NCBI GenBank assembly: GCA_965229525.1
Contig: OZ245886.1
Coordinates: forward strand, 2,728,001-2,792,000
Direction: 5' to 3'
From: HXMU1420-13 sp965229525
Lineage (GTDB): Bacteria; Bacteroidota; Rhodothermia; Balneolales; Balneolaceae
DNA: 64,000 nt
The notes beneath the pieces are model-generated. The model searched no databases. It saw only the letters and a list, made by a program, of their open reading frames with translations, and was not told the origin of the DNA. Below, piece by piece: positions 26,983 through 36,495 of the stretch (positions are counted from its first letter, which is position 1; every line of letters begins with the position of its first letter). Made by a program: the position numbers and the translations under genes.

Positions 26983-27624
26983 TTATGTATTAGAAAAACT
27001 GGAAATTAGATTTTGTAATTCACTCATTCTACTGAATATCGGAACATTTTTAATTTCTGTTTGCAGGCTCGTTGGATCGAATAATAAAGTGTTCATTTGT
27101 GCTACTAAACCAGCTTGAATTCCTAACAAACTATCCTCAATAACTACACATTCTGAAGGGATAAATCCCATTTTATTGGCAGCAAAAAGAAATAAGTCAG
27201 GTTCTGGTTTCCATGAATTGATTTCATAGGAGCTGAAAAGGTTCTCACCGAAATACTTTGATAAACCAGTAATTTCAAGCGATTGTTTGATTTTATTGAT
27301 AGGACCACTTGAAGCGACACAAACAGGAAGTGTGTTTAGATTTAAAAACTCTACAAGGCCTTCAAATGGGAGTAACTCTTTTTCGAAAAGATCACTTACT
27401 AATACGCGGTACTCAGTTACAAAGTTTTCGTTGAGTTTGATTTGATGTTCAATTTCAATCGACTTCAAAATATTGGATAGTTTACCACAGCGATATCGTT
27501 GCATCATCGCATCTGCTGAAGCTTCAACATTATACTCGCGAAGTTTAATCTCTAATCCGAGATTGCAAAGGTATTCACTGTCAACTAATGTCCCGTCACA
27601 ATCAAATATCAAGCACTTTATCAT
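26983..27624 (-). CDS. HAD-superfamily sugar-phosphate phosphatase or mutase
   Basis: The 213-residue protein has HAD motif I FDCDGTLVDSE (Asp8 and Asp10) and a helical C1 cap. Motif II is CVASSGP, motif III Lys falls in EINSWKPEPDLFLFAA, and motif IV is VIEDSLLGIQAG. The pattern is that of the YieH/beta-phosphoglucomutase/GPP subgroup. Phosphatase action on a small sugar phosphate is most likely; the substrate is unknown. It sits 29 bases after the DUF985 cupin gene and may be cotranscribed with it. Confidence 0.88.
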   Translation of the reverse strand: MIKCLIFDCDGTLVDSEYLCNLGLEIKLREYNVEASADAMMQRYRCGKLSNILKSIEIEHQIKLNENFVTEYRVLVSDLFEKELLPFEGLVEFLNLNTLPVCVASSGPINKIKQSLEITGLSKYFGENLFSSYEINSWKPEPDLFLFAANKMGFIPSECVVIEDSLLGIQAGLVAQMNTLLFDPTSLQTEIKNVPIFSRMSELQNLISSFSNT

Positions 27625-27653
27625 TCGTTTAATTTGCCTAATTAGAATAGTAT

Positions 27654-28157
27654 TTAAACTCTAGTTAATCGTTTAATAACCTCCTTGTGTTCAGGAAATA
27701 ATTCGAGCATTGTTGTTTGTGAAGGCAATTGAAAATCATCGAAATCAAAACCAGGGGAGACAGTGCATCCTACCAACGAATAAATGCCACCGCTAGTAAC
27801 CTCACTAGCAAACCAGACCCCAGCCGGAACTGTGAATTGAGGAATTTCTCCAGCATCTAAATTTAAGCCAATATCCTGATACGTATACTTGCTTTTATGA
27901 TCAATCATATGAACTCTTAGGGGATCACCTTCATAGAAATGCCACATTTCGTCTTGATTGATCTTGTGGAAAGCCGAGAAGTTGCCTTTCGTAAGTAAGA
28001 AATAAATCCCTGTGCAATAATTTCGATCCCCAGAAAACTCAGTACTAAGATTTTCCTTTGGAATTACCCCATTACTTCGGTAAGTCTCTTTGTAGAAACC
28101 ACCTTCAGGATGTGGGGTTAATTCTAATTTGGAAACCAGTTGATCAACTCGGTTCAT
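27654..28157 (-). CDS. DUF985 (Cupin_5) family protein
   Basis: The 167-residue protein is a complete DUF985 cupin: LELTPHPEGGFYKETYRS at the N-terminus, then GIYFLLTKGNFSAFHKINQDEMWHFYEGDPL, PQFTVPAGVWFASEV and VGCTVSPGFDFDDFQL. The His-x-Asp-Glu-x-x-x-Phe segment lines the barrel. Family members have a double-stranded beta-helix that can hold a metal, with no settled reaction. The ATG at 28157 is chosen over a TTG five codons upstream, since MNRVDQLVSKLEL is the usual start. Confidence 0.85.
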   Translation of the reverse strand: MNRVDQLVSKLELTPHPEGGFYKETYRSNGVIPKENLSTEFSGDRNYCTGIYFLLTKGNFSAFHKINQDEMWHFYEGDPLRVHMIDHKSKYTYQDIGLNLDAGEIPQFTVPAGVWFASEVTSGGIYSLVGCTVSPGFDFDDFQLPSQTTMLELFPEHKEVIKRLTRV

Positions 28158-28245
28158 AATTTCAATTTTCAATATTCAACAAGGAATAACCAATTAATAA
28201 TTTGTTATTTGAACATTGATAATTGGTTCTTGTTTATTGAAAAAT

Positions 28246-31083
28246 CTACTCATTTCCTTCTCTGAAGTTTTCGTTAACCAAAATCGGTTCTCCGAACCCA
28301 AGTTCCTCTAATCGATTCATTTGAGTTTCTGCATCACCCACCACAACGTATATCATTTTATAGGGATTAGCATAAGATGAAGCAAGTTCAGATATATCCT
28401 CAATGGTGATATCTCGAACAATTTGCTCTTGTTCTTTAACGTAATCTGCATCCCACCCGTAATCACTAATTCGTCTTAAAATGCTGAGTTTTGCATTCAA
28501 AGTCTCAAAACTTCGTGCATTACTTTTTAGCAACGAGCTCTGTGTGTTTTGAAGATCAGTATCTGTGAATGTGGTAGGATAATCTTCCATTATTTGCTTC
28601 ACAAGAAGCAAAGATTCTAAAGTCACGTTAGTACGTACACTACTGCTTAATGTAAATGTACCCGGTAGTTCAGTTCCGGTAAATCCAGATCTGATTCCAT
28701 AGGTATAGCCTTTAGCTTCGCGAACTTCAAGCATCAATCTTGAGGCAAATCCACCACCACCTAAAATGTAATTCATTACATTGGAAGGGAAGAAATCAGG
28801 ATCGGTTTCAGGCATCGCCAGGTAACCTAAACGCAATACTGATTGTTTTGCACCTGGTACATCGTAGAAATATACTTTTGATTCAGACGGTGCTTCTGGA
28901 ATTTTAAATTCAGGGAAAAAGACATCTTTTCCATCCCATCGAGTGGAAATCCCGGAGAATGCATCAGCAACTTCTTCTTTATTAGTAGCTCCAACAACAA
29001 GTAAACTAGCGGTTGATGGAACAATATAGGTGTTGTAATACTGCTTCAGATCTTCAATCGTGATATTTTCGACGGTATTTGTGGTGCCAATAGGATTATT
29101 TGATAAGATATTATCATCCCCATACACCAACTTATTAAATGTATTTGTGGCGATCGAATTTGGATTAGCGCTTTGCGCAGCTATCCCACTTAAAGTACTC
29201 TGTTTAGCAAGATTAAATTCGGTTTCATCCCAACGTGGTTCTAGCAAGATTTCCTCGACCAGTTCTATGGTAGATTTAAAGTTTCTGGCTAATGTATTTC
29301 CCGAAATTACAACTGTTTGACGACCAGCATTTACATTGATGGAGGCCCCTAACATATCTATGGCTTCTTCTAATTCTTCAGGAGTTTTATTAGCAGTTCC
29401 ACGAGTCATTAATTCTGCCATAAGGTTGGAGACTCCAACTTTATCAGGTTGTTCAAGTAAGAGTCCACCTTTCATTCTCAACTGGAATTGAACCAAAGGA
29501 AGTTCACTGTTAGTAATACCGTGCACTGGAATTCCATTTTCAGTAGTCATTTCCCAAATATCAGGCACATTGGTTTCGGGTGAATCGCCATAATCCGGTT
29601 CAATTGTTCTATCAAAACTTGAAGCTGTTCGTTCAAAATCTGTTTCTTCAGGTAATTCAGAATTTTCATCTGAACCACTTTCCGCAATTATCTCTTCTTC
29701 AATCTCAGCTAACACAGATCCTTCTAAAATCAAATCAATTTGACCCTGGGGCACAAAACTGGTTGCTACATAGTTCTTTTCTTTGATGTATTTGTTGTAC
29801 ACACGCATCACATCATCAGCAGTGACGTCGAGCGTTTTTTGAGAGACTTCGTTGATAAAATCAGGGTTACCTGTGTAAATATTGTATTGGCCAAGATCGA
29901 TAGCTTTTCCAAGAACACTTGATAGCTCATTATAAAATTGAGTTTCAATTCCCGCTTTAATTCGATCCAAATCTGCTTCCGTAAAACCATTGGTTTCGAA
30001 TCGCTCAAAACCATCTTGCAATGCAGAATAAACGTCATTTAAATCAGTGCCGGGAAATGCGCGAACTATCAGGTTGATATCGCCAGCGATTTCTGAGAAA
30101 TAGTTGAAATAAATTACCGATGATGTTAACTGCTTTTCATCAATCAACACCTGGTTAAGAGGTGCTTTCTTGCCATCGGTCAGCAATTCGAAAAGAATTT
30201 CCAATGCATAAGAATCTTCATGATACAATTCCACGCCAGGCCAAACCATTCGAAGTTCAGGAAGACGTGCAAAATTATCTTCATAGTACAACTTTTTTGT
30301 TTCACTCAACGAAGCTGGGCGCCTCTCAAGCGGAGCTATTTCTTCCCCTCTTGGAATCTCATCAAAATATTTATGCACCCACTCTTTGGCCTGGTCGAAA
30401 TCAAAATCACCGGCAATAACTAACGTGGCGTTATTTGGCACGTACCATTGGTTATAGAAAGCCTTTACATCCTCAAGAGTTGCACCTTGTAAATCTTCCA
30501 ATGATCCAATTACCTGCCAACTATATGGATGATCTGCCGGGTACATATTCTTACCAACCACATACATGGCATGCCCATAAGGTTGGTTGTCAACTCGCTG
30601 GCGCTTTTCATTCTTAACTACCTGCTTTTCTACTGCAATGGTTCTTTCTGTCACTGTATTAATGAAATAGCCCAGTTTGTCTGCTTCAGCCCAAATCATC
30701 TTCTCCAACGCATCATTGGGAACCGTCTGAAAGTAGTTAGTCCAATCTCGAGAGGTTGAACCATTCGCGCCTGATCCACCAATTCGGCTACTCATAGCAT
30801 CTAAACCGCCTTTACCTAAATTCTCTGAATTAAGAAATAAAAGATGTTCAAAAAGGTGTGCAAAACCTGTTTTGCCTTCTAATTCGCGGGCAGACCCAAC
30901 ATGGAATGTCAAAGCGACGGCTACTACAGGGTCTGATTTGTCTTCATGAAAAATAACTTCAAGACCGTTTTCAAGTGTGAATTTCTCAAACTCAACAGAG
31001 AAGTCTTGAGCGAATAGATGGTGGTTGGAAGTGAGTAAAACTGTTAATCCTAAAAGGAATGTGTACCGAAAAATTGATTTCAT
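28246..31083 (-). CDS. M16-family zinc peptidase, two-domain
   Basis: The 945-residue product has a signal peptide (cut after HHLFAQ) and two M16 halves, like periplasmic pitrilysin relatives. The first half holds the inverted zinc motif HLFEH (His76, Glu79, His80) and a distal Glu in KNEKRQ. The second half begins around residue 500 (GIPVHGITNSELPLVQFQLRMKGG-like region) and lacks the zinc motif, as in inactive M16C domains. An acidic Glu/Ser linker (about residues 455-490) separates them. It should degrade peptides in the periplasm. Single gene, with no partner alongside. Confidence 0.92.
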   Translation of the reverse strand: MKSIFRYTFLLGLTVLLTSNHHLFAQDFSVEFEKFTLENGLEVIFHEDKSDPVVAVALTFHVGSARELEGKTGFAHLFEHLLFLNSENLGKGGLDAMSSRIGGSGANGSTSRDWTNYFQTVPNDALEKMIWAEADKLGYFINTVTERTIAVEKQVVKNEKRQRVDNQPYGHAMYVVGKNMYPADHPYSWQVIGSLEDLQGATLEDVKAFYNQWYVPNNATLVIAGDFDFDQAKEWVHKYFDEIPRGEEIAPLERRPASLSETKKLYYEDNFARLPELRMVWPGVELYHEDSYALEILFELLTDGKKAPLNQVLIDEKQLTSSVIYFNYFSEIAGDINLIVRAFPGTDLNDVYSALQDGFERFETNGFTEADLDRIKAGIETQFYNELSSVLGKAIDLGQYNIYTGNPDFINEVSQKTLDVTADDVMRVYNKYIKEKNYVATSFVPQGQIDLILEGSVLAEIEEEIIAESGSDENSELPEETDFERTASSFDRTIEPDYGDSPETNVPDIWEMTTENGIPVHGITNSELPLVQFQLRMKGGLLLEQPDKVGVSNLMAELMTRGTANKTPEELEEAIDMLGASINVNAGRQTVVISGNTLARNFKSTIELVEEILLEPRWDETEFNLAKQSTLSGIAAQSANPNSIATNTFNKLVYGDDNILSNNPIGTTNTVENITIEDLKQYYNTYIVPSTASLLVVGATNKEEVADAFSGISTRWDGKDVFFPEFKIPEAPSESKVYFYDVPGAKQSVLRLGYLAMPETDPDFFPSNVMNYILGGGGFASRLMLEVREAKGYTYGIRSGFTGTELPGTFTLSSSVRTNVTLESLLLVKQIMEDYPTTFTDTDLQNTQSSLLKSNARSFETLNAKLSILRRISDYGWDADYVKEQEQIVRDITIEDISELASSYANPYKMIYVVVGDAETQMNRLEELGFGEPILVNENFREGNE

Positions 31084-31217
31084 GACAAGCTTTATAGATT
31101 TGATTTTGAGAAATGTACGTGAACCATGCTCATTTAATTGTTAAAAATATTTGGGTTTTGATGTCCAATCTCAAATATTGGGGAATTACCAATGGCACGA
31201 TTATTGTATATTGAAGT

Positions 31218-31802
31218 ATGATTAAGGTTGGCGACATCATATTGTCTGACGATATAGCTACCAAAAAGTTTTCCTGTAATTTACCAAAATGTAAGGGAGC
31301 TTGTTGTGTAGTAGGGGATGCTGGAGCACCAGTATCGCGGGAGGAAATACCGGTGCTTCATAAAGCCTATCGGGAACTTAAAAACGAACTTAGACCGGAG
31401 TCGGTCGAGATTGCCGAAAAGGATGGGGTAGTGATCGGTACCAAAGAAAAAGGCTATGAAATTTCCTGTGTAAATGGTGCAGAATGTATTTTTGTGAATT
31501 ATGATGATCAGGATGTTGCTTACTGTACCATTCAAAAAGCCTATTTCGAAGGTCGTTTTGGATGGGAAAAACCAATTAGTTGTCATCTTTATCCAGTTCG
31601 TTTAAAAAAGATTGCAGGATTCGAATATGCTAATTTCGAATACGTTCCAAAACTATGTTCGGCGGCATGTTCTAAAGGAGAGGAGGAAGGCACCTACCTG
31701 GCAGATTTTTTAGAGAAACCTTTTGTAAGAAGATACGGACAAGAATGGTATGATGAATTTCTTGCAGCATGTGAATATGTAAGAGAAAGTACAGATGATT
31801 AA
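31218..31802 (+). CDS. DUF3109-family cysteine-rich protein
   Basis: The 194-residue protein has the DUF3109 pattern of cysteines: CNLPKCKGACC near the N-terminus, then SCVNGAEC, CTIQKAYFEG, SCHLYPVRL and KLCSAACSKG. The Cys spacing resembles YkgJ-type proteins that may hold zinc or an iron-sulfur cluster. Function is unknown in the family. The 3' end overlaps rpoN by eight bases, so both genes are expressed together. Confidence 0.85.
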   Translation: MIKVGDIILSDDIATKKFSCNLPKCKGACCVVGDAGAPVSREEIPVLHKAYRELKNELRPESVEIAEKDGVVIGTKEKGYEISCVNGAECIFVNYDDQDVAYCTIQKAYFEGRFGWEKPISCHLYPVRLKKIAGFEYANFEYVPKLCSAACSKGEEEGTYLADFLEKPFVRRYGQEWYDEFLAACEYVRESTDD

Positions 31803-33300
31803 AAGTCAGCAAAGTATAGGTCAGAGGTTACAGCAGGGGTTGCAACAGAAATTGTCGCCTCAACAACTACAGTATATCAAGTTGCTGCAGTTGAATACCA
31901 TTGCTTTGGAGCAACGCATAAAGGAAGAAATGGAGTTGAATCCAATTCTCGAAGAAGGGGATAATATCCAAACAGAAGAGCAATATGAGACAGAACTTTC
32001 AGCAACAGAAAAAGAAGAGAATGAAGATGGGGTGGATAGCCTGGACGAACATGAACCAGATTGGGACGATTTTGAAGAAAACACAGACTATGATGGAGAA
32101 ACCTATTCCACACCTGTAAATCCTGATATTGAAGAATGGCGTGAGTTACCTAATAAATATGAAGTTACACTACTCGAAAAATTAGAAGATCAGGTCCGCC
32201 TACTAGATTTAAACGAAGAAGAAGAACTTATTGCCGATCAGATATTGGGTTCGTTAGATGAAGACGGGTACTTTCGACGTGAACTGATCGCCGTTGCAGA
32301 TAATATCACCTTTAATCATGGGGTGTTTATTGAAGAAGATGATGTGGAGGAAGTACGAAAGAAAATCCAGTTACTTGATCCCATTGGCATCGCCTCTCGT
32401 GACTTAAGAGATTGCTTGTTGATTCAACTTCAACATTCTGATACAGAAATGCCTGGCCGAAACCTTGCAACTCGTATTGTTAGAGATGCATGGACCGCTT
32501 TTGAAAAAAAGCATTTCAATAAACTCATCCAAAAGTTCAATGCTGATGAAGATGCATTAAAAGAAGCGTTTGAGGCTATTCGAAGGATGGATCCGCGGCC
32601 GGGAGCTGTTAGTGATGGACTTGAAGAAACTCAGAATTATATCGAACCAGATTTTGAAGTGTATTGGAAAGGAGCAGATCAGACTGCCAGTGGTAAAGCT
32701 GAATATGTGATTACTCTTAATCAACGAAATGCTCCACAGCTACGAATTTCTCCAGAATACACGCAGATGTGGGATGAAATTAAAGCTAAGAAATCACAAC
32801 CTGATGCTCAGACTCAGCAGTTCATGCGCAGTAAGATAGATTCAGCCAATTGGTTTATCGAATCCATTCGACAGCGACAGAATACGTTGATGAATGTGAT
32901 GAAAACCATTGTGGCATTACAGGATGATTTCTTCATGTTTGGAGATGGTTTAAAGCCAATGATTTTGAAGGATGTGGCTGAACGAATTGGGATGGATATT
33001 TCAACAATCTCTCGTGTAGTGAATGGCAAATATGTCCAGACTAACTTCGGAGTCTATGAACTAAAGTATTTCTTTAACGAAGGCTTGACCACCGAAAGTG
33101 GAGAAGAAGTCTCAAACCGAGAAGTGAAAAACATCCTCCAAACGATTATTGATGGAGAGGACAAGAGAAATCCACTCAGCGACCAGGCCCTTGCCGATAT
33201 GCTGAATGAAAAAGGCTACAACATCGCCCGCCGAACCGTTAGTAAATATCGCGAGCAATTGAATGAGCCAGTTGCGAGATTAAGGAAGCAGATTATTTGA
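31795..33300 (+). CDS. rpoN: RNA polymerase sigma-54 factor
   Basis: The 501-residue protein has the Gln/Leu-rich activator-binding region I (QRLQQGLQQKLSPQQLQYIKLL). An acidic region II (about residues 55-115) and the core-binding domain follow. The DNA-binding domain has a helix-turn-helix (LKDVAERIGMDISTISRVVN), and the RpoN box ARRTVSKYRE lies at 478-487. It directs transcription from -24/-12 promoters and needs AAA+ enhancer-binding proteins; none is encoded in this window. The gene overlaps the DUF3109 gene upstream. Confidence 0.96.
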   Translation: MIKSQQSIGQRLQQGLQQKLSPQQLQYIKLLQLNTIALEQRIKEEMELNPILEEGDNIQTEEQYETELSATEKEENEDGVDSLDEHEPDWDDFEENTDYDGETYSTPVNPDIEEWRELPNKYEVTLLEKLEDQVRLLDLNEEEELIADQILGSLDEDGYFRRELIAVADNITFNHGVFIEEDDVEEVRKKIQLLDPIGIASRDLRDCLLIQLQHSDTEMPGRNLATRIVRDAWTAFEKKHFNKLIQKFNADEDALKEAFEAIRRMDPRPGAVSDGLEETQNYIEPDFEVYWKGADQTASGKAEYVITLNQRNAPQLRISPEYTQMWDEIKAKKSQPDAQTQQFMRSKIDSANWFIESIRQRQNTLMNVMKTIVALQDDFFMFGDGLKPMILKDVAERIGMDISTISRVVNGKYVQTNFGVYELKYFFNEGLTTESGEEVSNREVKNILQTIIDGEDKRNPLSDQALADMLNEKGYNIARRTVSKYREQLNEPVARLRKQII

Positions 33301-33310
33301 TAGCTCCCCT

Positions 33311-33424
33311 GTCATTCTGGGTTTGACCCGGAATCTGTTGAGAATGGAAGAAATAGCTGATAGAAAGTTAGACCAAAAAACCTATCCCCGTAGATGCTGA
33401 ATCAATACTGAATCAAGTTCAGCA
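33311..33424. repeat. Composite intergenic repeat after rpoN
   Basis: The element starts GTCATTCTGGGTTTGACCCGGAA (hairpin 33315-33333, one G-T pair). It ends in a TGCTGAA/TTCAGCA hairpin at 33395-33424. Its left part resembles the element at 17137 and its right part the palindrome at 13953, so it appears to be a fuller copy of one dispersed family. Confidence 0.6.
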
Positions 33425-33452
33425 CATGGTTAAGCATCGCAACTAGAAAAAG

Positions 33453-35213
33453 TTATTTAAGCAGTACCAACGATTTCGTTTCGGTAAACCCAGATTCAGT
33501 TGTTATTCTATAGAAGTAAATTCCACTGCTAAATCCTGATGCATCCCACTGTACAAGATGTGATCCTGCAGTATGAATAGAATTCACTAGTGTTGCGACT
33601 TTCTGTCCCTGTAAATTATAAATACTCAATTCAACATTACCCGCAGATGGAATTTGGTATTGAATATTTGTAACTGGGTTGAACGGATTTGGATAATTAT
33701 TATAGAGCTCAAATCCTGTAAATTCGCTATCAACATCATGTCTTTCATTCGAGTTGATTAATCCATTATCGTAGAAAATATTGTCGATGGCAAATTCTGC
33801 GTTGGCTCCACTTACCTCGAGAATCACGAACTCATAAGAAAGCATTCTTAAATCAATATAGATTCCACGAAGTTCTGATATTGGAATGCTTGCATGTCCC
33901 CATTCCCCATTACGTTCTAGTCCATAGGCTGTTTGATTGGCAGGAAAATCAACGTAATTCTGATTTCCCCATGCATCAATCACGCCAATCTGAAAGCTGA
34001 CATTTGCAGGCATCTTAATACTGAATTCTAGCGATCCTTCAGCAAACTCTAAAAGATTTATGGGTTGCACAGATTGAATTCCGGCGCCAAACCATCCCTT
34101 ATTATTTGATCTCCATGAGAGTACATTTTCACCCTCTAATGGCGCAATAGAACCACCTGTTAGAGTCCCTTCCCACACCCAGATATTTCCAGGGTCATCA
34201 ACAAACATGCTCTCTTTGGTTTCTGCTGAATCCGTGTAAATTCCGTAGGTCTCAGTCTTTGGAGTTGGAGGTCCAAGTTGAACACTACCTTGCTCGTTCC
34301 ACTCAAACACTCGTACATAATCAACGTACATTTCGGCAGGAAAAGGCATCGAAACTTGTTCTCCTGATCCCGGATCACCCAATTGATGAGCATCGGTTAA
34401 CGAGCCACCTATTGCCAGATTTGTGATAAAATAAAACGGCTCAAGAAACTCTTCTGCTTCTTCGCCTATTCCAAATGGATCCGTGAATAAATCATATTCA
34501 ACATTATCATCAATTACAGTGAATCGAATAGAGGTACTATCCCAATACATACGATATATCAGAAATCGATCATTTAATGGATTTTCAGTGTTGAAATAGG
34601 GTTGAGCATACCCCTGATCAAACGCAAGACTTGCAGCACCGATTTCATTGCCCGGTACGATAGAGCTCTCGGCAAAAAAGAATGCATTGGCGCCGATCAT
34701 ATTATTTTCTGTTGCATCATTTTGATCACGACTGTCTCGCGAAGCCTGTCCAAATCCCATTTCCATTAAATCCAATTCACCACTTCCCGGCCAACCAACA
34801 TTGGATGTTCCCAACATCCAAAAAGCCGGCCAACCACCTGTTTCTAAATCTGGTACCTGTATTCTTGTTTCAATCATACCAAAATGGACACTTACTTTTG
34901 ATTTGGTATTAAGTCTGCCAGAGGTAAAATCCAGAGGATTTCCCCATTGATCTTTTATATCCGCACCAGTTTCTCTTTTTGCAACAATTTTTAATGCATT
35001 ATTTCCTGCATCTCCATCAATTTCTGAAATGGAGACATTATTAGGACTATAATATTGTAGTTCTCCATTTCCCCATCCCCAGTTTCCGTTACCGGTTTCA
35101 ATAATCCAGTTATCAAGATTGTTGAAGTTCTCTTCCCAAATTAACTCACCAACCTGGGCGGTTAGTTGGGTTGTTGTATAAGCAATAAAAAGAAGTAGGA
35201 AAATGCTTCTCAT
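33453..35213 (-). CDS. GH16 beta-glucanase-like enzyme with T9SS sorting domain
   Basis: The 586-residue product has a signal peptide (cut after TQLTAQ) and a GH16 catalytic domain over residues 20-310. The active-site motif GELDLMEMG lies near residues 144-152, giving the two catalytic Glu of ExDxxE. A beta-sandwich domain follows at about 330-490 (EGTLTGGSIAPLEGENVLSWR, then an FAIDNIFYDNG end), similar to carbohydrate-binding or ExoP-like domains. A T9SS type A sorting domain starts at NNYPNPFNPVTNIQY. It should hydrolyse beta-1,3-glucans such as laminarin outside the cell; the exact glucan is not certain. Confidence 0.92.
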   Translation of the reverse strand: MRSIFLLLFIAYTTTQLTAQVGELIWEENFNNLDNWIIETGNGNWGWGNGELQYYSPNNVSISEIDGDAGNNALKIVAKRETGADIKDQWGNPLDFTSGRLNTKSKVSVHFGMIETRIQVPDLETGGWPAFWMLGTSNVGWPGSGELDLMEMGFGQASRDSRDQNDATENNMIGANAFFFAESSIVPGNEIGAASLAFDQGYAQPYFNTENPLNDRFLIYRMYWDSTSIRFTVIDDNVEYDLFTDPFGIGEEAEEFLEPFYFITNLAIGGSLTDAHQLGDPGSGEQVSMPFPAEMYVDYVRVFEWNEQGSVQLGPPTPKTETYGIYTDSAETKESMFVDDPGNIWVWEGTLTGGSIAPLEGENVLSWRSNNKGWFGAGIQSVQPINLLEFAEGSLEFSIKMPANVSFQIGVIDAWGNQNYVDFPANQTAYGLERNGEWGHASIPISELRGIYIDLRMLSYEFVILEVSGANAEFAIDNIFYDNGLINSNERHDVDSEFTGFELYNNYPNPFNPVTNIQYQIPSAGNVELSIYNLQGQKVATLVNSIHTAGSHLVQWDASGFSSGIYFYRITTESGFTETKSLVLLK

Positions 35214-35283
35214 CAGTACGGTGAATTTTAATTTTCATTTACTCTTACGAAGGTATTTATTCTTGAATTCTCAAACTACTGAG

Positions 35284-35390
35284 AAGAATTCTCACAACTC
35301 CCAAATGTTATACTTTATCACTCCGGTTACAGAATCAAGTTCTACACAAGCTTGACCGGGAATCTGTAGGGAGTGCAGGAGAGAATTCTT
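35284..35390. repeat. Nested inverted repeat between two minus-strand genes
   Basis: Three nested arm pairs are visible: AAGAATTCTC/GAGAATTCTT (35284-35293 and 35381-35390), ACTCCC/GGGAGT (35297-35302 and 35369-35374) and TACAGA/TCTGTA (35328-35333 and 35363-35368). The centre contains a TTGACCGGGAATCTGT segment like that at 33323-33338. Confidence 0.6.
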
Positions 35391-35395
35391 ATTAG

Positions 35396-36346
35396 TTAGA
35401 TCAAGGATTCAATCCTCACAGATGCTGCATCAAGTTCTGCATTACTACTTGTAATTGAAATAAGGTGCTCAAATTCCTGAATCAACTTTTCTCTTACTGG
35501 GATACCTTTTTTGAAAATTGATTGTTGTGCTTCCAAATATTCAGCTCGACCTTCTTCGGTTTCAATTTTGATGGGTTCAAGTCCATGATCTGCCAAATCA
35601 TAGGGACTGGCTTTCATATCAATTTCACGAGCTTCGCAGGCCAGCATAAAAGCTGCGAAAACAATTTCCGAAGAAATCCAGGGAAACCCTTTAAATGCCC
35701 ATTTATATAAATCCATGTTTGAATGGATACATCCTGGTTGCTCCATATCCGAGAATGTTTCTCTTGAAAGTTGATTTTTGTTTAACGGGATTGCTTCTGG
35801 AGTAAAGAATCGAAAAGCATCAAAATGTGTGCAAAGTAGTGGACGGGATTCCACAAATTCAGCCAATTCCTGGGGCTTCATTCTTAGCGGAACCTGACTA
35901 TGACGAATTTCTTCCGACTTATATACCATTGCCCACTCATGCATCCCAAAACATCCAAAAGAAGGGCGTTTATCACGAGTGTTTTTTAAGAGATTAAGAA
36001 TCCATTCGAAAGATTGTTTTCGTTTTTCAGGAATGGACAGAGGATCCAGAAAAGCTTTTCCGGCATGGAATGTCCAGCCTTTTGGATTTGGAAAATCGTT
36101 CGGATTTTTAAGTTCTAGAATTACTCCTACACCCGGACTCCATCTCTTCAACCAGGAGGGTCTAAAAGGATAATATTCAAACAGGAAATCCATAACTGGT
36201 TGTTTCAACCCACGACTTCGTTTTTCAAGATAATCATCGATAAGAAGACCTACTTTGGAACTATGTCGCTCTGCGATAGTACGCCATTCAGTTTCCGTGA
36301 AGGAGCTTTTTATAGAGATCGAGATTTCTGCCTGTTCAAATTGCAT
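35396..36346 (-). CDS. Conserved protein often named 3-methyladenine DNA glycosylase (unproven)
   Basis: From the ATG at 36346 the product has 316 residues. It contains HPV-like VMDFLFEYYPFRPSWLKRWSPG, a FGMHEWAMVY segment, PLLCTHFDAFRFFTP, QPGCIHSNMDLYKWAFK and MKASPYDLADHGLEPIKIET. The same block order occurs in a widespread family that databases call 3-methyladenine DNA glycosylase, but I see no helix-hairpin-helix or AAG/MPG signature. The invariant His, Asp and Tyr suggest an enzyme with unknown chemistry. The frame extends 30 codons further upstream; the chosen start gives a family-like N-terminus. Confidence 0.65.
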   Translation of the reverse strand: MQFEQAEISISIKSSFTETEWRTIAERHSSKVGLLIDDYLEKRSRGLKQPVMDFLFEYYPFRPSWLKRWSPGVGVILELKNPNDFPNPKGWTFHAGKAFLDPLSIPEKRKQSFEWILNLLKNTRDKRPSFGCFGMHEWAMVYKSEEIRHSQVPLRMKPQELAEFVESRPLLCTHFDAFRFFTPEAIPLNKNQLSRETFSDMEQPGCIHSNMDLYKWAFKGFPWISSEIVFAAFMLACEAREIDMKASPYDLADHGLEPIKIETEEGRAEYLEAQQSIFKKGIPVREKLIQEFEHLISITSSNAELDAASVRIESLI

Positions 36347-36495
36347 CCTCAAAGATAAGGATTTACCTAAACTTAGAAATCGCATAAAACCAGGAATCGA
36401 AATACAAATACTTATATCAGCTATAGAGCATTTCAATGATAGGTTGGATCAAACCTTTGTAATTTATAGTTCTATTATTATTAATTATTTCAACT

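Noticed and set aside
35396..36346. Calling the protein a 3-methyladenine DNA glycosylase
   Set aside because: The name seems inherited between databases; no catalytic signature supports it here.
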